A stretch of 64,000 nt of DNA from Xanthomonas dyei (GCF_002939865.1 NZ_MDEE01000020.1:22820-86819); one strand, 5' to 3'. Positions 19,708-28,628 are shown, counted from the stretch's first letter. A program made the numbers and translations. Notes: generated by a model not told the origin, from the sequence alone.

Positions 19708-19941
19708 GTTCTACCGTCGAGTGCGCGCCGGATTGGGCTTGCTGGCGCTGACGGATCACCTCTGATGCTGGAATGGGTGACACTTCTTCGCTGGCGAACG
19801 CTGGTTGGGATGTTCGTTCAACGTCGACGTTACTGGCGGACGTACCCTCACCCCAACCCCTCTACCGCAGGAGGGGGCTAAAGCACTTGGCGGGCGGTTG
19901 AGCGATCCTGGGTTGCGGTGGTGTCGTGATACACACCATGC
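19708..19941. other. Intergenic segment with a C-rich partial repeat
   Basis: No gene is seen. Around 19848-19882 the sequence ccctcaccccaacccctctaccgcaggaggggg forms a loose inverted repeat. It resembles the CTCTCCC-GGGAGAG hairpins found near kdsA and parE in this window. The segment lies between exoD and the attC-like site. Confidence 0.5.
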
Positions 19942-20001
19942 GGATAACGCCTGAATTAATCCGAGCCGCGAAGCGGGTTCGGCTTGAATGAATTGTTAGA
20001 C
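19942..20001 (-). repeat. attC-like integron recombination site
   Basis: Read on the minus strand, the 60-bp site starts with GTCTAAC, matching the RYYYAAC consensus. It ends with GTTATCC, a partial match to GTTRRRY whose last six bases would belong to the flanking DNA. Between them lie imperfectly paired arms (AAGCCGAACCCG / CGGCTCGGATT) around TTCG, with unpaired bases as in a folded attC bottom strand. The stop codon of the gene at 19996-20385 lies inside GTCTAAC, the usual position for an integron cassette. Confidence 0.85.
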
Positions 20002-20385
20002 CCCACTGCCACCATACGTACTCTGGCATACCGGACACATATGGCTAGCCAAGTCTTCTAACGTTTTGGATACTGGAACCAAGCGGATTGTTTTACTCGA
20101 ATTATCGTAGCAGCCGGAGCAAAACGGACCTTCACCGTCTTGCTTGAAGTACGCGCCGTTCTTGAACTCAAGGGTAGGCGTAGATTGCTTGACGGCCAAC
20201 CGCGTTTTGAGGTTTGTGTTCTCCTCCACGACACTGGCCAGCTCGGATTTAAGCTTTGCGAGCTCCAACCCGAGGTCGGCAAGCGCGTTGCTGAACTCTG
20301 CGTTCTCAATGTTCTTGTTTATCTCTCTGAGGCGCGAAACAAGTTGCATTGATGTTGCTACTGCCGCGAATACGGTGGCTGCCAT
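19996..20385 (-). CDS. Integron-cassette gene: coiled-coil protein with a four-cysteine zinc-ribbon-like tail
   Basis: I do not recognise a named family for these 129 residues. There is a short hydrophobic N-terminus (1-15) and a heptad-rich coiled coil (about 18-65). The C-terminal domain has Cys89-x2-Cys92 and Cys117-x2-Cys120, a likely zinc ribbon. Codon use is visibly less GC-biased (many AAC, AAG, ATT, GAA) than in neighbouring genes. An AAGGAA ribosome-binding site precedes the ATG at 20385. The gene fills a cassette of about 460 bp bounded by GTTAGAC sequences, and its TAA stop lies in attC. It was almost certainly acquired by integron recombination. Confidence 0.8.
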   Translation of the reverse strand: MAATVFAAVATSMQLVSRLREINKNIENAEFSNALADLGLELAKLKSELASVVEENTNLKTRLAVKQSTPTLEFKNGAYFKQDGEGPFCSGCYDNSSKTIRLVPVSKTLEDLASHMCPVCQSTYGGSGV

Positions 20386-20398
20386 TGAAGTTCCTTAT

Positions 20399-20418
20399 GG
20401 GGTCTAACGCTGCGTTAG
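20399..20418. repeat. Upstream cassette junction with GTTAGAC and a short palindrome
   Basis: GGGGTCTAAC (20399-20408) is the mirror of the TTAGACCCC at the other cassette end. It gives GTTAGAC (GTTRRRY) on the minus strand. It overlaps a 15-bp palindrome CTAACGC-T-GCGTTAG (20404-20418). This is the expected upstream recombination boundary of the cassette, but I do not see a full second attC or an attI site here. Confidence 0.65.
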
Positions 20419-20550
20419 TAGGCGACACGTTGCGCTACAGGCGAACCAGACGACCAATGCGGCGATTGGTTTTCGCCGCACTTAGAAGGACCGAGCGCCT
20501 AGAACGCCCGATCGGCGTACTAAAGACAAGCCTTGGTCATTGGATCGGGA

Positions 20551-20608
20551 CTTGTCGCTTACGTCCGGTCCTGGTGCTCAGATCAGGGCTTGGCGCTTAC
20601 GTCAGGTC
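20551..20608. repeat. Imperfect tandem direct repeat, 38-bp period
   Basis: CTTGTCGCTTACGTCCGGTC (20551-20570) recurs as CTTGGCGCTTACGTCAGGTC (20589-20608), with flanking gatcggga/gatcaggg also similar. Two decayed units lie between the cassette junction and the 3' end of the stress-protein gene. Function is unknown. Confidence 0.6.
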
Positions 20609-20612
20609 TTGC

Positions 20613-21113
20613 TTACTTCAGATCGACCACGCGGTTGTCCGAGAGGCTGGCGGTATCGTCGGTGACGGCGGTCATGACGAAATACAGCGCCTTGCCCAGC
20701 AGGCCGCTGGGGCCGTCCCAATACTCTGCCGACTCGGCACGCACGTGGATCAGACGCAGGTTGGGGTCGTCCTTGCCGCCGGGGAAAAACACTTTCATTG
20801 CCGGCGACCACAACGCGTCGATCTTGGCGCGGTCGTGCACCACGCGGGCGGTGCCGGCGACCGACACATAGGTATTCTTGGATGCCGAGGCGTAGGCCAC
20901 ATTGACGCGCGGGTCGGCGGCGATTTCCGCCACTTTCGGGCTGTCGGCGGCGGTGGCGAACCACAGGTCGCCGTCGAACTCGACTTCCTGCGTGCCCAGC
21001 GGGCGGCTCACCAACTTGCCGTCCGCCGAGACGGTCGTGAACATCGCAATGTCCACGCCGCGAATCAATTCCGCCAACTGCTTGATGCTCTCGCTACGTT
21101 CCTGAAATTGCAT
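20613..21113 (-). CDS. General stress protein 26-like FMN-binding protein (pyridoxamine-phosphate-oxidase fold)
   Basis: The protein of 166 residues belongs to the split-barrel flavin-binding group. DIAMFTTVSADGKLVSRPLGTQEVEFDGDLWFAT (about residues 25-58) and NVAYASASKNTYVSVAGTARVVHDR are typical of the general stress protein 26 family. These proteins bind FMN or FAD and are induced by stress; a catalytic role is not established. The start is ATG at 21113. The gene lies 60 bp downstream of the luciferase-like monooxygenase gene on the same strand. Confidence 0.88.
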   Translation of the reverse strand: MQFQERSESIKQLAELIRGVDIAMFTTVSADGKLVSRPLGTQEVEFDGDLWFATAADSPKVAEIAADPRVNVAYASASKNTYVSVAGTARVVHDRAKIDALWSPAMKVFFPGGKDDPNLRLIHVRAESAEYWDGPSGLLGKALYFVMTAVTDDTASLSDNRVVDLK

Positions 21114-21173
21114 GCGTGTTTTCCCAATGGAGATGCACGCATCTGAGCGGATTGCCGCGCAAAGCGACGTGAA

Positions 21174-22175
21174 TCACGCCGTGGTCACGTCCAGCTCGCG
21201 GACCGCTTCTGCCGCGATCTCGAACGAACGCAGGCGCGCGGCGTGGTCGTAGATGTTGGCGGTGAACAACAACTCATCCGGGCCGTGACGATCGATAAAG
21301 GCGGCCACGCCCTGCGCGACCTGGTCGGCATCGCCGAGCACGGTGCATGCAAGGGCACGCTCGACGCCGACCCGCTCATGCGGCTGCCAGAAGCTGCCGA
21401 TGTCGTCGATGGGCGGCGGGATCTTGCCGGGCTTGCCGCGACGCAAATTGACGAAACTCTGCTGCTGGGTGGTGAACAACCGACGCGCCTGCGCTTGGGT
21501 CTCGGCAGCCACCACGTTCAGGGCGAGCATGACGTGCGGCTTGGACAACTGCGCGGACGGGCGGAATTCGCGGCGGTAGATCGCCACCGCCTCGTCCATC
21601 GCATCGGGCGCGAAATGCGAGGCGAACGCGAACGACAACCCCATGGCGGCCGCCAGGCGCGCACTGAACAGACTGGACCCCAGCAGCCACACCGGCACGT
21701 CGAGCCCGGCACCGGGAACCGCCTGCACCAACTGCCCCGGCACCGCGGGGGCGAAGTAACGCAGCAACTCGGCCACATCCTGCGGGAACTGGTCGGCACT
21801 GTCGAAATAGCGGCGCAAGGCGCGCGCGGTGGGTTGATCGGTTCCGGGCGCGCGGCCCAGGCCCAGATCGATGCGCTGCGGATACAGCGACGCCAGCGTG
21901 CCGAACTGTTCGGCCACCTGCAGCGGTGCGTGATTGGGCAGCATGATGCCGCCGGAACCGACGCGAATGGTCTTGGTGCCGCCGGCGACGTGGCCGATCA
22001 ACACCGCCGTGGCGGCGCTGGCAATGCCCGGCATGTTGTGGTGCTCGGCCAACCAATACCGATGATACCCCCAGCGCTCGGCGTGTTGCGCCAGATCGAG
22101 CATGTTGGCGAAGGCGTGAGTGGTGTCGCTGCCCTCGCAGACGGGCGCCAGGTCGAGCACGGAAATGGGCGTCAT
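21174..22175 (-). CDS. Luciferase-like (LLM class) flavin-dependent oxidoreductase
   Basis: The protein of 333 residues has a bacterial-luciferase TIM barrel. Conserved segments are [11 protein letters not shown] at the N-terminus, [50 protein letters not shown] and [13 protein letters not shown]. This pattern is that of the YhbW/MsnO8-like LLM family, which uses reduced FMN; the substrate is unknown. The ATG at 22175 (MTPISVLDL) is chosen over upstream in-frame starts because the barrel begins there. It is divergent from the MFS gene. Confidence 0.9.
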   Translation of the reverse strand: MTPISVLDLAPVCEGSDTTHAFANMLDLAQHAERWGYHRYWLAEHHNMPGIASAATAVLIGHVAGGTKTIRVGSGGIMLPNHAPLQVAEQFGTLASLYPQRIDLGLGRAPGTDQPTARALRRYFDSADQFPQDVAELLRYFAPAVPGQLVQAVPGAGLDVPVWLLGSSLFSARLAAAMGLSFAFASHFAPDAMDEAVAIYRREFRPSAQLSKPHVMLALNVVAAETQAQARRLFTTQQQSFVNLRRGKPGKIPPPIDDIGSFWQPHERVGVERALACTVLGDADQVAQGVAAFIDRHGPDELLFTANIYDHAARLRSFEIAAEAVRELDVTTA

Positions 22176-22591
22176 CGGACGGCTCCGGAACTGAGTGATG
22201 TGCAAGAGATGGGGCTGCCCGAGCGGCATTGCCAGCCGCTTGCCTGACGCTGACAGGATTACAGCATTCCAGCAGCCGAACACCGGGTGCGGCGGAGGCT
22301 TGCGTCATCGAGCGCGGCTGACAACCCAATGTGCGGAAAGTCGTCAGCTGGATGTGGACGGCTCACAAGGACCGAAGTGCACGGTGGTCCCATGCCGCAC
22401 CTGGCACCAGCCGCGCCCGCCTAACGGCAGCACAGTCGTTTTATCGACCGCTCTATGGACAGATGGCCGCGCCGCTGCAGCAGGGATGCATCGACCAAGG
22501 CGCGAACACGTTGCCGGTGCCACGAAGGGCCGGAGCTACCGGATCAGGCCGCTGGCTATGATGCGGGTTGACCTGGCAATGCGAGACAACG
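22176..22591. other. Divergent intergenic region between monooxygenase and MFS genes
   Basis: No credible gene is seen in these 416 bp; open frames here run antisense into the monooxygenase gene or lack starts. Around 22340-22404 there is weak similarity (gtcgtcag-tggatgtg-acggc) to the 66-bp repeats at 30247 and 35830. Promoters for both flanking genes must lie here, but I cannot point to a convincing -35/-10 pair. Confidence 0.5.
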
Positions 22592-23995
22592 ATGGCGATG
22601 AGCGCCTCAGCCACCCCTGACTCCAGTGCCGCACAGATTGCCGCGCGCATCGACCGACTGCCGGCCAGCGCGACGCTGTGGCGGTTGGTCGGCCTGCTGG
22701 CGCTGGGCGGGTTCTTCGAGTTGTACGACCTGTTCCAAACCGCCTACATCAGCCCGGGACTGATTGCCGACGGCATTTTTGCCAAGGGGGCCGATGGGGT
22801 GTTTGGGATGTCGGATCAGGCTGCGTTCGCTGCGGCAACGTTTCTTGGCCTGTTCGTCGGCGCCGCGCTGTTGAGTCCGTTCGCCGACCGCTTCGGCCGC
22901 CGCCTGGTGTTCACCTTCGCACTGGTCTGGTACACCGCCGCCACCGTGGCGATGGGCCTGCAGAGCATGGCCACCGGGGTCATCGTGCTGCGCTTCGCGG
23001 TGGGGATCGGGCTAGGCATCGAGCTGGTGACCATCGATACCTACCTGTCCGAGCTGGTGCCGCGGCACATGCGCAGCGCGGCGTTTGCGTTCGCCTTCTT
23101 TGTGCAGTTTCTGGCGGTCCCCACGGTGGCCCTGACCGCCTGGCTACTGGTGCCGCATGCGCCGCTGGGAGTGAGCGGCTGGCGCTGGGTGGTGTTGCTG
23201 AGCGGTGTGTTTGCCCTGGCGATCTGGTGGTTGCGCAGCCGCTTGCCGGAATCGGCGCGCTGGCTTGCCGCGCAAGGCCGCCATGCCGAAGCGGATGCGG
23301 TGCTGAATCAACTGGAAGCGCGCTGCGTGCGCGATATCGGCGCGCCCTTGCCCGAGCCGCAGCTGGCTGCCGCAGCGCCTGCCGCTCAGGCGCGGGTATC
23401 GGCCTTGTGGCAGGCGCCGTATCGCGGGCGCATCGGCATGCTGGTGGTGTTCCACATTTTTCAGGCCATCGGTTTCTTCGGCTTCGGCAATTGGTTACCG
23501 GCGCTGATTGCAGCGCAAGGCACCGGTGTCACCAAGAGCCTGGGCTATTCGTTTGCGATCTCGCTGGCCTACCCGCTTGCGCCGCTGCTGTTGCTGCGCT
23601 TTGCGCAGCGCTGGGAAAACAAGTGGCAGATCACCGCGTCGGCGCTGGGCGCGGTGTTGTTTGGCGTGCTGTTTTCGCTGCAGCATGACGCCATCGGCAT
23701 GGTGCTGTGCGGGGCCATGATCGCGTTCTGCAATGCCTGGATGAGCTTTGCCTACCATGGCTATCAGGCCGAACTGTTCCCCACCGGATTGCGTGCGCGG
23801 GCAGTGGGGTTTTGCTACTCGTTCAGCCGTCTGTCGACGGCGGTGAGCAGCGTGTTGATCGGTTGGCTGCTTGCGCAGGTCGGCAGCCATGGCGTGCTGA
23901 CGTTTATCGTGATCAGCATGTCGATCGTGGCGAGCGTGATCGCCGTATTCGGGCCGCGCACGCGCAATCTTGCGCTGGAAGAGATTGCCCGCTAG
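22592..23995 (+). CDS. MFS transporter, sugar/aromatic-acid-porter-like
   Basis: The protein has 467 residues with twelve predicted transmembrane helices and a central cytoplasmic loop (about residues 225-265). Helix 1 contains GGFFELYDLFQTAYISPGL. The loop between helices 2 and 3 has SPFADRFGRRLVF, the MFS signature D-R-x-G-R-R. LPESARWLAAQGR follows helix 6. This resembles metabolite:H+ symporters of the YdjK/NiaP type. The substrate cannot be deduced. The ATG at 22592 (MAMSASATPD) is preferred over a TTG 24 bp upstream. Confidence 0.9.
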   Translation: MAMSASATPDSSAAQIAARIDRLPASATLWRLVGLLALGGFFELYDLFQTAYISPGLIADGIFAKGADGVFGMSDQAAFAAATFLGLFVGAALLSPFADRFGRRLVFTFALVWYTAATVAMGLQSMATGVIVLRFAVGIGLGIELVTIDTYLSELVPRHMRSAAFAFAFFVQFLAVPTVALTAWLLVPHAPLGVSGWRWVVLLSGVFALAIWWLRSRLPESARWLAAQGRHAEADAVLNQLEARCVRDIGAPLPEPQLAAAAPAAQARVSALWQAPYRGRIGMLVVFHIFQAIGFFGFGNWLPALIAAQGTGVTKSLGYSFAISLAYPLAPLLLLRFAQRWENKWQITASALGAVLFGVLFSLQHDAIGMVLCGAMIAFCNAWMSFAYHGYQAELFPTGLRARAVGFCYSFSRLSTAVSSVLIGWLLAQVGSHGVLTFIVISMSIVASVIAVFGPRTRNLALEEIAR

Positions 23996-24040
23996 CGCCT
24001 GCGCAGTGGTGTGACAGCTCGGCGATGCGCGCGGCGCACG

Positions 24041-25768
24041 TCATGCTCCGTAGCGTGTCACCAAGGCCGCGCTCTTGCCCTGCGGCTGCAAAACCGCTGC
24101 CTGCCCAAGCGCGATGGTGCGATCGGCGACCGAGGCCAGGCTGGTGCGATGCGAGACCACCACCAGCACGGTGTGCGGCAGACGCTGTCGCAAGGTACAC
24201 AGCAGCTGATGTTCGGCCTGCGCGTCGAGTGCACTGGTCGCCTCGTCCAGCACCGCCAGGGTCGGCGCGCGCAGCAACACTTGCGCCAACAGCAGGCGTT
24301 GCAACTCGCCGCCAGACAGGCGGCTTTCCGGGCCGTTGATCGCTGTCAGCAAGCCATGACCGTCGCGCTGCAGACGCGCGTGCAAACCGACATCGGCCAG
24401 CGCCTGCCACATGCGGGCCTCGGTGGCACCCGGCAACGCCCATTCCAGGCAATCGCGCACGCTGCGCTGCCAGGGCCGCACGCCCTGGCCGATGTAGGCG
24501 CTGTGCCGGATCAGTTGCCGATAAGCGGCAAAATCCAGCCGACGCCCGCCCATGTGCGCATCGAACGCTGCGGGCGGCGTCTGCCCGGAGAGCACATCCA
24601 TCAAGCTGCTCTTGCCGACGCCGGAGGCCCCGACGATCAAGGCCATTTGGCCGGGCACCAGCAGCAGCGGGCCGATATCCAGCGCAGGCAACGGCGGCGC
24701 CAGCTCGATGCGCTCCACATGCAAGGCGGCCGGCAGCGGCTGCGCTGCGTCGACCGATGCCTGCAAGCGCGTTGCACCCAGATCCACATGGCGCCGCCAC
24801 AACTGCAGCGCCGGCCAGGCAGAACGCAATTGCTGCACGCTCTGCCGCGTGGTGACCAGATACGGCAACAAACGGCCGAGCAGCAGACTGACAGTGATCA
24901 GCGCGGCGCGGTCGGCACCTTGCCACAGATTGGCCAGCACCAAAATACCGGCGATTGCGGCCACGGCGGTGAGTTCCAGGACCAACCGGCTGCTGGCCAC
25001 CAGTTCCTGCTGCTGCGCGTAGCCTTGCCCCAACCGCGTCGAAATGCGTTCGTAATGCTGCGTTTCGACCGCTTCGCGCTGGAACGAACGCACATGGCGC
25101 AGGCGACGCGGGAAATCCTCGCTCAACCAGAACAGCTGCGTCATGTCGGCCACATAGTCGCGGCTGATGCGTGCCTGCGCATCGCTGCTGGACAGGCGCA
25201 CACCCAACCAGGCCAGCAGCAACAGCAGCGGCGTTGCAAACAGCAGCGCAGGTGCAATCAACGCGGCAATGCACACGCTCACCACTGCAGTGATGCCTGC
25301 CACCAACAACTGCAGCACGGCGCTGAAGCCTTGCGTGGCGATCTCGATGTTGTAGGTGAGCACGTTGGCGATCTCCGCCGAGCTGGCGCCAGCCAGTGCC
25401 GGTAACGGCGCATCGATCAACGCGGCATGCACACGTCGACGCAGGCCCACTGCATAGCGGCTGGTCAGGCGTGCGGCCAGGCGCGCCCCGCACCAACGTA
25501 GCGCAGCGAACAACAGGCTCACCACCACAAACAGGCTCACCTGCAACGGCAGACCACCCGGCAATGCGAGTTGGTAGCCGGCCAACTGCACGCTGTGGCC
25601 GGGTTGCACCAGCGGTACCAGGCACACTGCGACGATGCTGCCAACGCATGCGGCGGCCAGCGACAGCACGACGTACAGCGCGACAGCCGGCAGGTCTGCG
25701 GGCACCAGCGTGTCGGTAAAGCTGCGCAGCGCCGCTTGCATCCGGACGCTATGTGCGGGCTTATGCAT
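24041..25768 (-). CDS. ABC transporter, fused permease and ATPase (exporter type)
   Basis: The protein has 575 residues. A six-helix type I exporter domain (about residues 15-310) precedes an ATPase domain with Walker A GASGVGKSS (about 380-388), a Q-loop region, signature LSGGE (about 484-488), Walker B LAVLDEATSA and the H-loop SH. It lacks an N-terminal C39 peptidase. The architecture resembles single-subunit peptide or drug exporters such as McjD, but helix-level homology cannot be proven here. The start is uncertain: ATG at 25768, or GTG at 25810 adding 14 residues. It follows the HPr-kinase-like gene on the same strand with under 80 bp between, suggesting one transcript. Confidence 0.88.
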   Translation of the reverse strand: MHKPAHSVRMQAALRSFTDTLVPADLPAVALYVVLSLAAACVGSIVAVCLVPLVQPGHSVQLAGYQLALPGGLPLQVSLFVVVSLLFAALRWCGARLAARLTSRYAVGLRRRVHAALIDAPLPALAGASSAEIANVLTYNIEIATQGFSAVLQLLVAGITAVVSVCIAALIAPALLFATPLLLLLAWLGVRLSSSDAQARISRDYVADMTQLFWLSEDFPRRLRHVRSFQREAVETQHYERISTRLGQGYAQQQELVASSRLVLELTAVAAIAGILVLANLWQGADRAALITVSLLLGRLLPYLVTTRQSVQQLRSAWPALQLWRRHVDLGATRLQASVDAAQPLPAALHVERIELAPPLPALDIGPLLLVPGQMALIVGASGVGKSSLMDVLSGQTPPAAFDAHMGGRRLDFAAYRQLIRHSAYIGQGVRPWQRSVRDCLEWALPGATEARMWQALADVGLHARLQRDGHGLLTAINGPESRLSGGELQRLLLAQVLLRAPTLAVLDEATSALDAQAEHQLLCTLRQRLPHTVLVVVSHRTSLASVADRTIALGQAAVLQPQGKSAALVTRYGA

Positions 25769-25846
25769 CAGCTGCGCCGCAGGCTTGATGGGCCATTCGG
25801 TCCGCGACACGCGCCACGCCGCACGCGTGCGAGATAGGCAAGCCCA

Positions 25847-26935
25847 TCATCGCAGCACCTGCAGCACGGCCTCCACCGAGGCATGCGGGTGCGGACCGCG
25901 GCGCAGGGTAAACATGCCCACGCGCTGCACCTGCGCAACAAACCGCTGCCAGCCGGGCTGACCGGCAGCGTACGGCTGGTCGCGCGCCAGGGATTGGGCA
26001 ATCTGCGTGAGCGGCACCGGCACCAGGCTCGGTGCTGAGGCATCGGCAGGCTGGCTGGACAGCATCAATACCGCGCTTAGCTGCAATGGCGTGGACGCAA
26101 GCGTGGCATGGCCGTGGCGAATATCGACCTCGTACTTTTCCACGCCGCTGCGGCGACGAATGCTGGGCGCTGCAGTGATCCATGCGCGCGTGCGCGCATC
26201 GAGCAGGCCAAGCGATTCCGGCCTTAGATGCAGAAAGTTGGCCACACCGGTGGTCAGCAGACTCTCCGGCGCCACGAACACGCCATCTTCGGCGATGAAC
26301 TCCAGGCCGTGCAGCAGACTGTGCAGCGCCAGGGTGGATTTGCCCGCACCGCTGGCGCCCAGCAACAGCACACAGCGACCGTGCCGGCCCACGCAGGCAC
26401 CATGCAAGGGCACCAACCCGATGCCGCGCGCAGCAAGCAAGAACACCGCAAATTCGATGAGCTCGTAACGCACGTGATAGGCGTGGGCCAGCATGTCTTC
26501 GGACACCACCAGCATCGCGCGGCGCTCGGGTACCGAGAGCATCAGGTAATTGCAGGCATCCATGACGCCGCAGACCAGCCCGCCAACCGCATGGGTGCGT
26601 ACCGGCGGCGGTACATCGACGACAGCGTCCGGCGCGCGTGGTACCAGATCCAGCGTGAGATGGAACTGCGGTGCGGCAGGCAGGCAGTGCGCCGGCAGGC
26701 CGGCATAGGCGGCATCGACCAGCGCCAACAGCGCCTCGCTATCGCTATGAAAGTGGAAGAGCGCACCGAGGACCTGCCGCTGCACGCTGAAGCGCCGCGC
26801 ACGCTGCTCGCCGAACGGGTCTGCCGCGCCCGTGTCCGGTGCGAGCGTACCCGGCGGAACCACGCATGCGTGCTCGCTCACCGGCATGTGTTGCGCCAAC
26901 GCAGCCGACTGCGGCATGCCTGTCATCCATTGCAT
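25847..26935 (-). CDS. HPr kinase-like P-loop protein (HprK-related)
   Basis: The 362-residue protein has an HprK-type C-terminal core. LVPLHGACV (residues 174-182) leads to the P-loop GASGAGKST (193-201), and FIAEDGVFV (about 214-222) supplies the acidic catalytic region. The N-terminal half matches no HprK regulatory domain I know. There is no ptsH-like partner nearby. HprK-related kinases of this kind occur with ABC exporters, nucleotidyltransferases and PqqD-like proteins in peptide and envelope biosynthesis loci, where their role is unclear. It is divergent from the radical SAM gene, 202 bp away, and upstream of the ABC exporter. The ATG at 26935 is the first of several clustered Met codons. 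Confidence 0.8.
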   Translation of the reverse strand: MQWMTGMPQSAALAQHMPVSEHACVVPPGTLAPDTGAADPFGEQRARRFSVQRQVLGALFHFHSDSEALLALVDAAYAGLPAHCLPAAPQFHLTLDLVPRAPDAVVDVPPPVRTHAVGGLVCGVMDACNYLMLSVPERRAMLVVSEDMLAHAYHVRYELIEFAVFLLAARGIGLVPLHGACVGRHGRCVLLLGASGAGKSTLALHSLLHGLEFIAEDGVFVAPESLLTTGVANFLHLRPESLGLLDARTRAWITAAPSIRRRSGVEKYEVDIRHGHATLASTPLQLSAVLMLSSQPADASAPSLVPVPLTQIAQSLARDQPYAAGQPGWQRFVAQVQRVGMFTLRRGPHPHASVEAVLQVLR

Positions 26936-27137
26936 CGATCAACCCGTGTGTGCGCGTTGTATCGCGAAAGGTTGCATTGCCGCATGCGCTGAACTGGCGC
27001 ATCACAGCGACGCTACTACGCAGCGCGATGGCGCAACCAAAGGCGCCTGCGTGCGCACCTACTGCCGAGCCGAATGCCGGTGTCTGCGCATGCTACCGCT
27101 GCGCGTCATCTGGCAACAGAACGAGAGCCTTGTGCAG

Positions 27138-28628
27138 ATGCTAAAGATCCAGGTCAGTCATTCGTATTTCCTGCGTTACGATCCGAAACAATGGGAGCGC
27201 GGCAAGCCGTATCCGCCGTTGGCCACCTTACAGATTGCCGCGTTGCTGCGCGAGCGTGGGCATGCGCTGAGCCTGTTCGACGCCATGCTGGCCGACGACG
27301 TGGAGGACTATGCCGGCGCGCTGCATGAGGCACAGCCGGACCTGGTGGTGTTCTACGAAGACAACTTCAATTTTCTCACCAAGATGTGCCTGAGCCGGAT
27401 GCGCGACGCGGCCTGCCGCATGATCGGGCAGGCGCGCGCCGCCGGGTGTCGGGTGTTGGTGGCGGGCTCGGATGCCTCCGACAACCCCGATGTATTTCTG
27501 GCCGCCGGCGCACATGCGGTCTTGATCGGCGAAGGCATCGCGCCGTTGATCGAACTGATCGAACGTGTGGAAGCCACCCCGCACCTCGATGACCAGGCCT
27601 GGCTGGCGGGCGTTGCGCGCATTGCCACCAGCGACCCGGTCGCGGTGCGCGCACATCCCGGTGCGCAGCCACCGGATGCACGCCTGAGCGGGCTGCCTGC
27701 CTGGGACCTGGTCGACATGCCGCGCTATCGGCAGTTCTGGCAGCAACGGCATGGCTATTTCAGCTTGAACATGGCGGCCTCGCGTGGCTGCCCGTTCCGC
27801 TGCAACTGGTGCGCCAAGCCGATCTGGGGCAACCATTACAAACGTCGCGGCGCCGAAGACGTGGCCGCAGAGATGATCCATCTCAAACGCAACTTCCAGC
27901 CCGACCATCTGTGGATGGCCGACGATATCTTCGGCTTCCATATCGATTGGGTCGAGACATTTGCGCAGCACTTGAGCGAGGCCGACGGCGCCATCCCGTT
28001 CACCATCCAGACCCGCGCCGATCTGGCCAGCGATCGCATGGCCGCCGCGCTGTCGCGTGCTGGTTGTACGGAAGCCTGGATTGGAGCAGAAAGCGGCAGC
28101 CAGCGCATCCTCGACAAGATGACCAAGGGCACGCAGGTGGCCGAGGTGATCGCTGCACGCGAACGGCTGGGCGCACATGGCATTCGCGTAGGCTTCTTCA
28201 TCCAGCTGGGGTATCTGGGCGAGGAGCTCGACGACATTCTGGCCACGCGCGCACTGGTGACACAGGCCAACCCGGACATCATCGGCGTCAGCGTGTCGTA
28301 TCCCCTGCCCGGCACCAAGTTCTATGAAGAAGTGAAGAACCAGCTGGGCGGCAAGACGCATTGGCAGGACAGCGACGACCTGGCGATGATGTTCCATGGT
28401 GCCTACGACTCGGAGTTCTATCGCAGCGTGCGCAATCTGCTGCATACCCAGGTCGACCTGCAGCAGGCGCGCACGACGATGACGGCCGACGCCGTTTCGC
28501 AAGCGTCAGAGCAGCTGGAAGCGCGTTGGGCCGCATTGATCGTATCGGAACATCTCCACCGCACCGAGCCGCTCGCCACCCTGGCGGCGCGTCAGCCACG
28601 CCAACTGGAAACGGTGCTGGTGGGCTGA
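27138..28628 (+). CDS. B12-binding-domain radical SAM protein
   Basis: The protein has 496 residues. The N-terminal part (about 1-170) has the cobalamin-binding fold pattern of BchE-like enzymes, with VLVAGSDASDNPDVFLAAGA...VLIGEG. The radical SAM domain follows, with Cys218-x3-Cys222-x2-Cys225 in ASRGCPFRCNWCAKP for the 4Fe-4S cluster. IWGNHYKRRGAEDVAAEM, AWIGAESGSQRILDKMTKGT and VSYPLPGTKFYEEV are typical of the class. Such enzymes often methylate or rearrange unactivated carbons; the substrate is unknown. The ATG at 27138 is chosen; the frame stays open about 100 codons upstream (see findings). It is followed by a nucleotidyltransferase-like gene 160 bp on. Confidence 0.9.
   Translation: MLKIQVSHSYFLRYDPKQWERGKPYPPLATLQIAALLRERGHALSLFDAMLADDVEDYAGALHEAQPDLVVFYEDNFNFLTKMCLSRMRDAACRMIGQARAAGCRVLVAGSDASDNPDVFLAAGAHAVLIGEGIAPLIELIERVEATPHLDDQAWLAGVARIATSDPVAVRAHPGAQPPDARLSGLPAWDLVDMPRYRQFWQQRHGYFSLNMAASRGCPFRCNWCAKPIWGNHYKRRGAEDVAAEMIHLKRNFQPDHLWMADDIFGFHIDWVETFAQHLSEADGAIPFTIQTRADLASDRMAAALSRAGCTEAWIGAESGSQRILDKMTKGTQVAEVIAARERLGAHGIRVGFFIQLGYLGEELDDILATRALVTQANPDIIGVSVSYPLPGTKFYEEVKNQLGGKTHWQDSDDLAMMFHGAYDSEFYRSVRNLLHTQVDLQQARTTMTADAVSQASEQLEARWAALIVSEHLHRTEPLATLAARQPRQLETVLVG

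Noticed and set aside
19848..19882. C-rich stretch considered as a CRISPR repeat or terminator
   Set aside because: Only one copy is present at this site and its stem is loose; it was kept only as a note under the intergenic entry.
24041..28628. Lasso-peptide gene cluster
   Set aside because: Exporter, HprK-like and nucleotidyltransferase genes fit, but no asparagine-synthetase-like cyclase, B-protease or precursor is seen.
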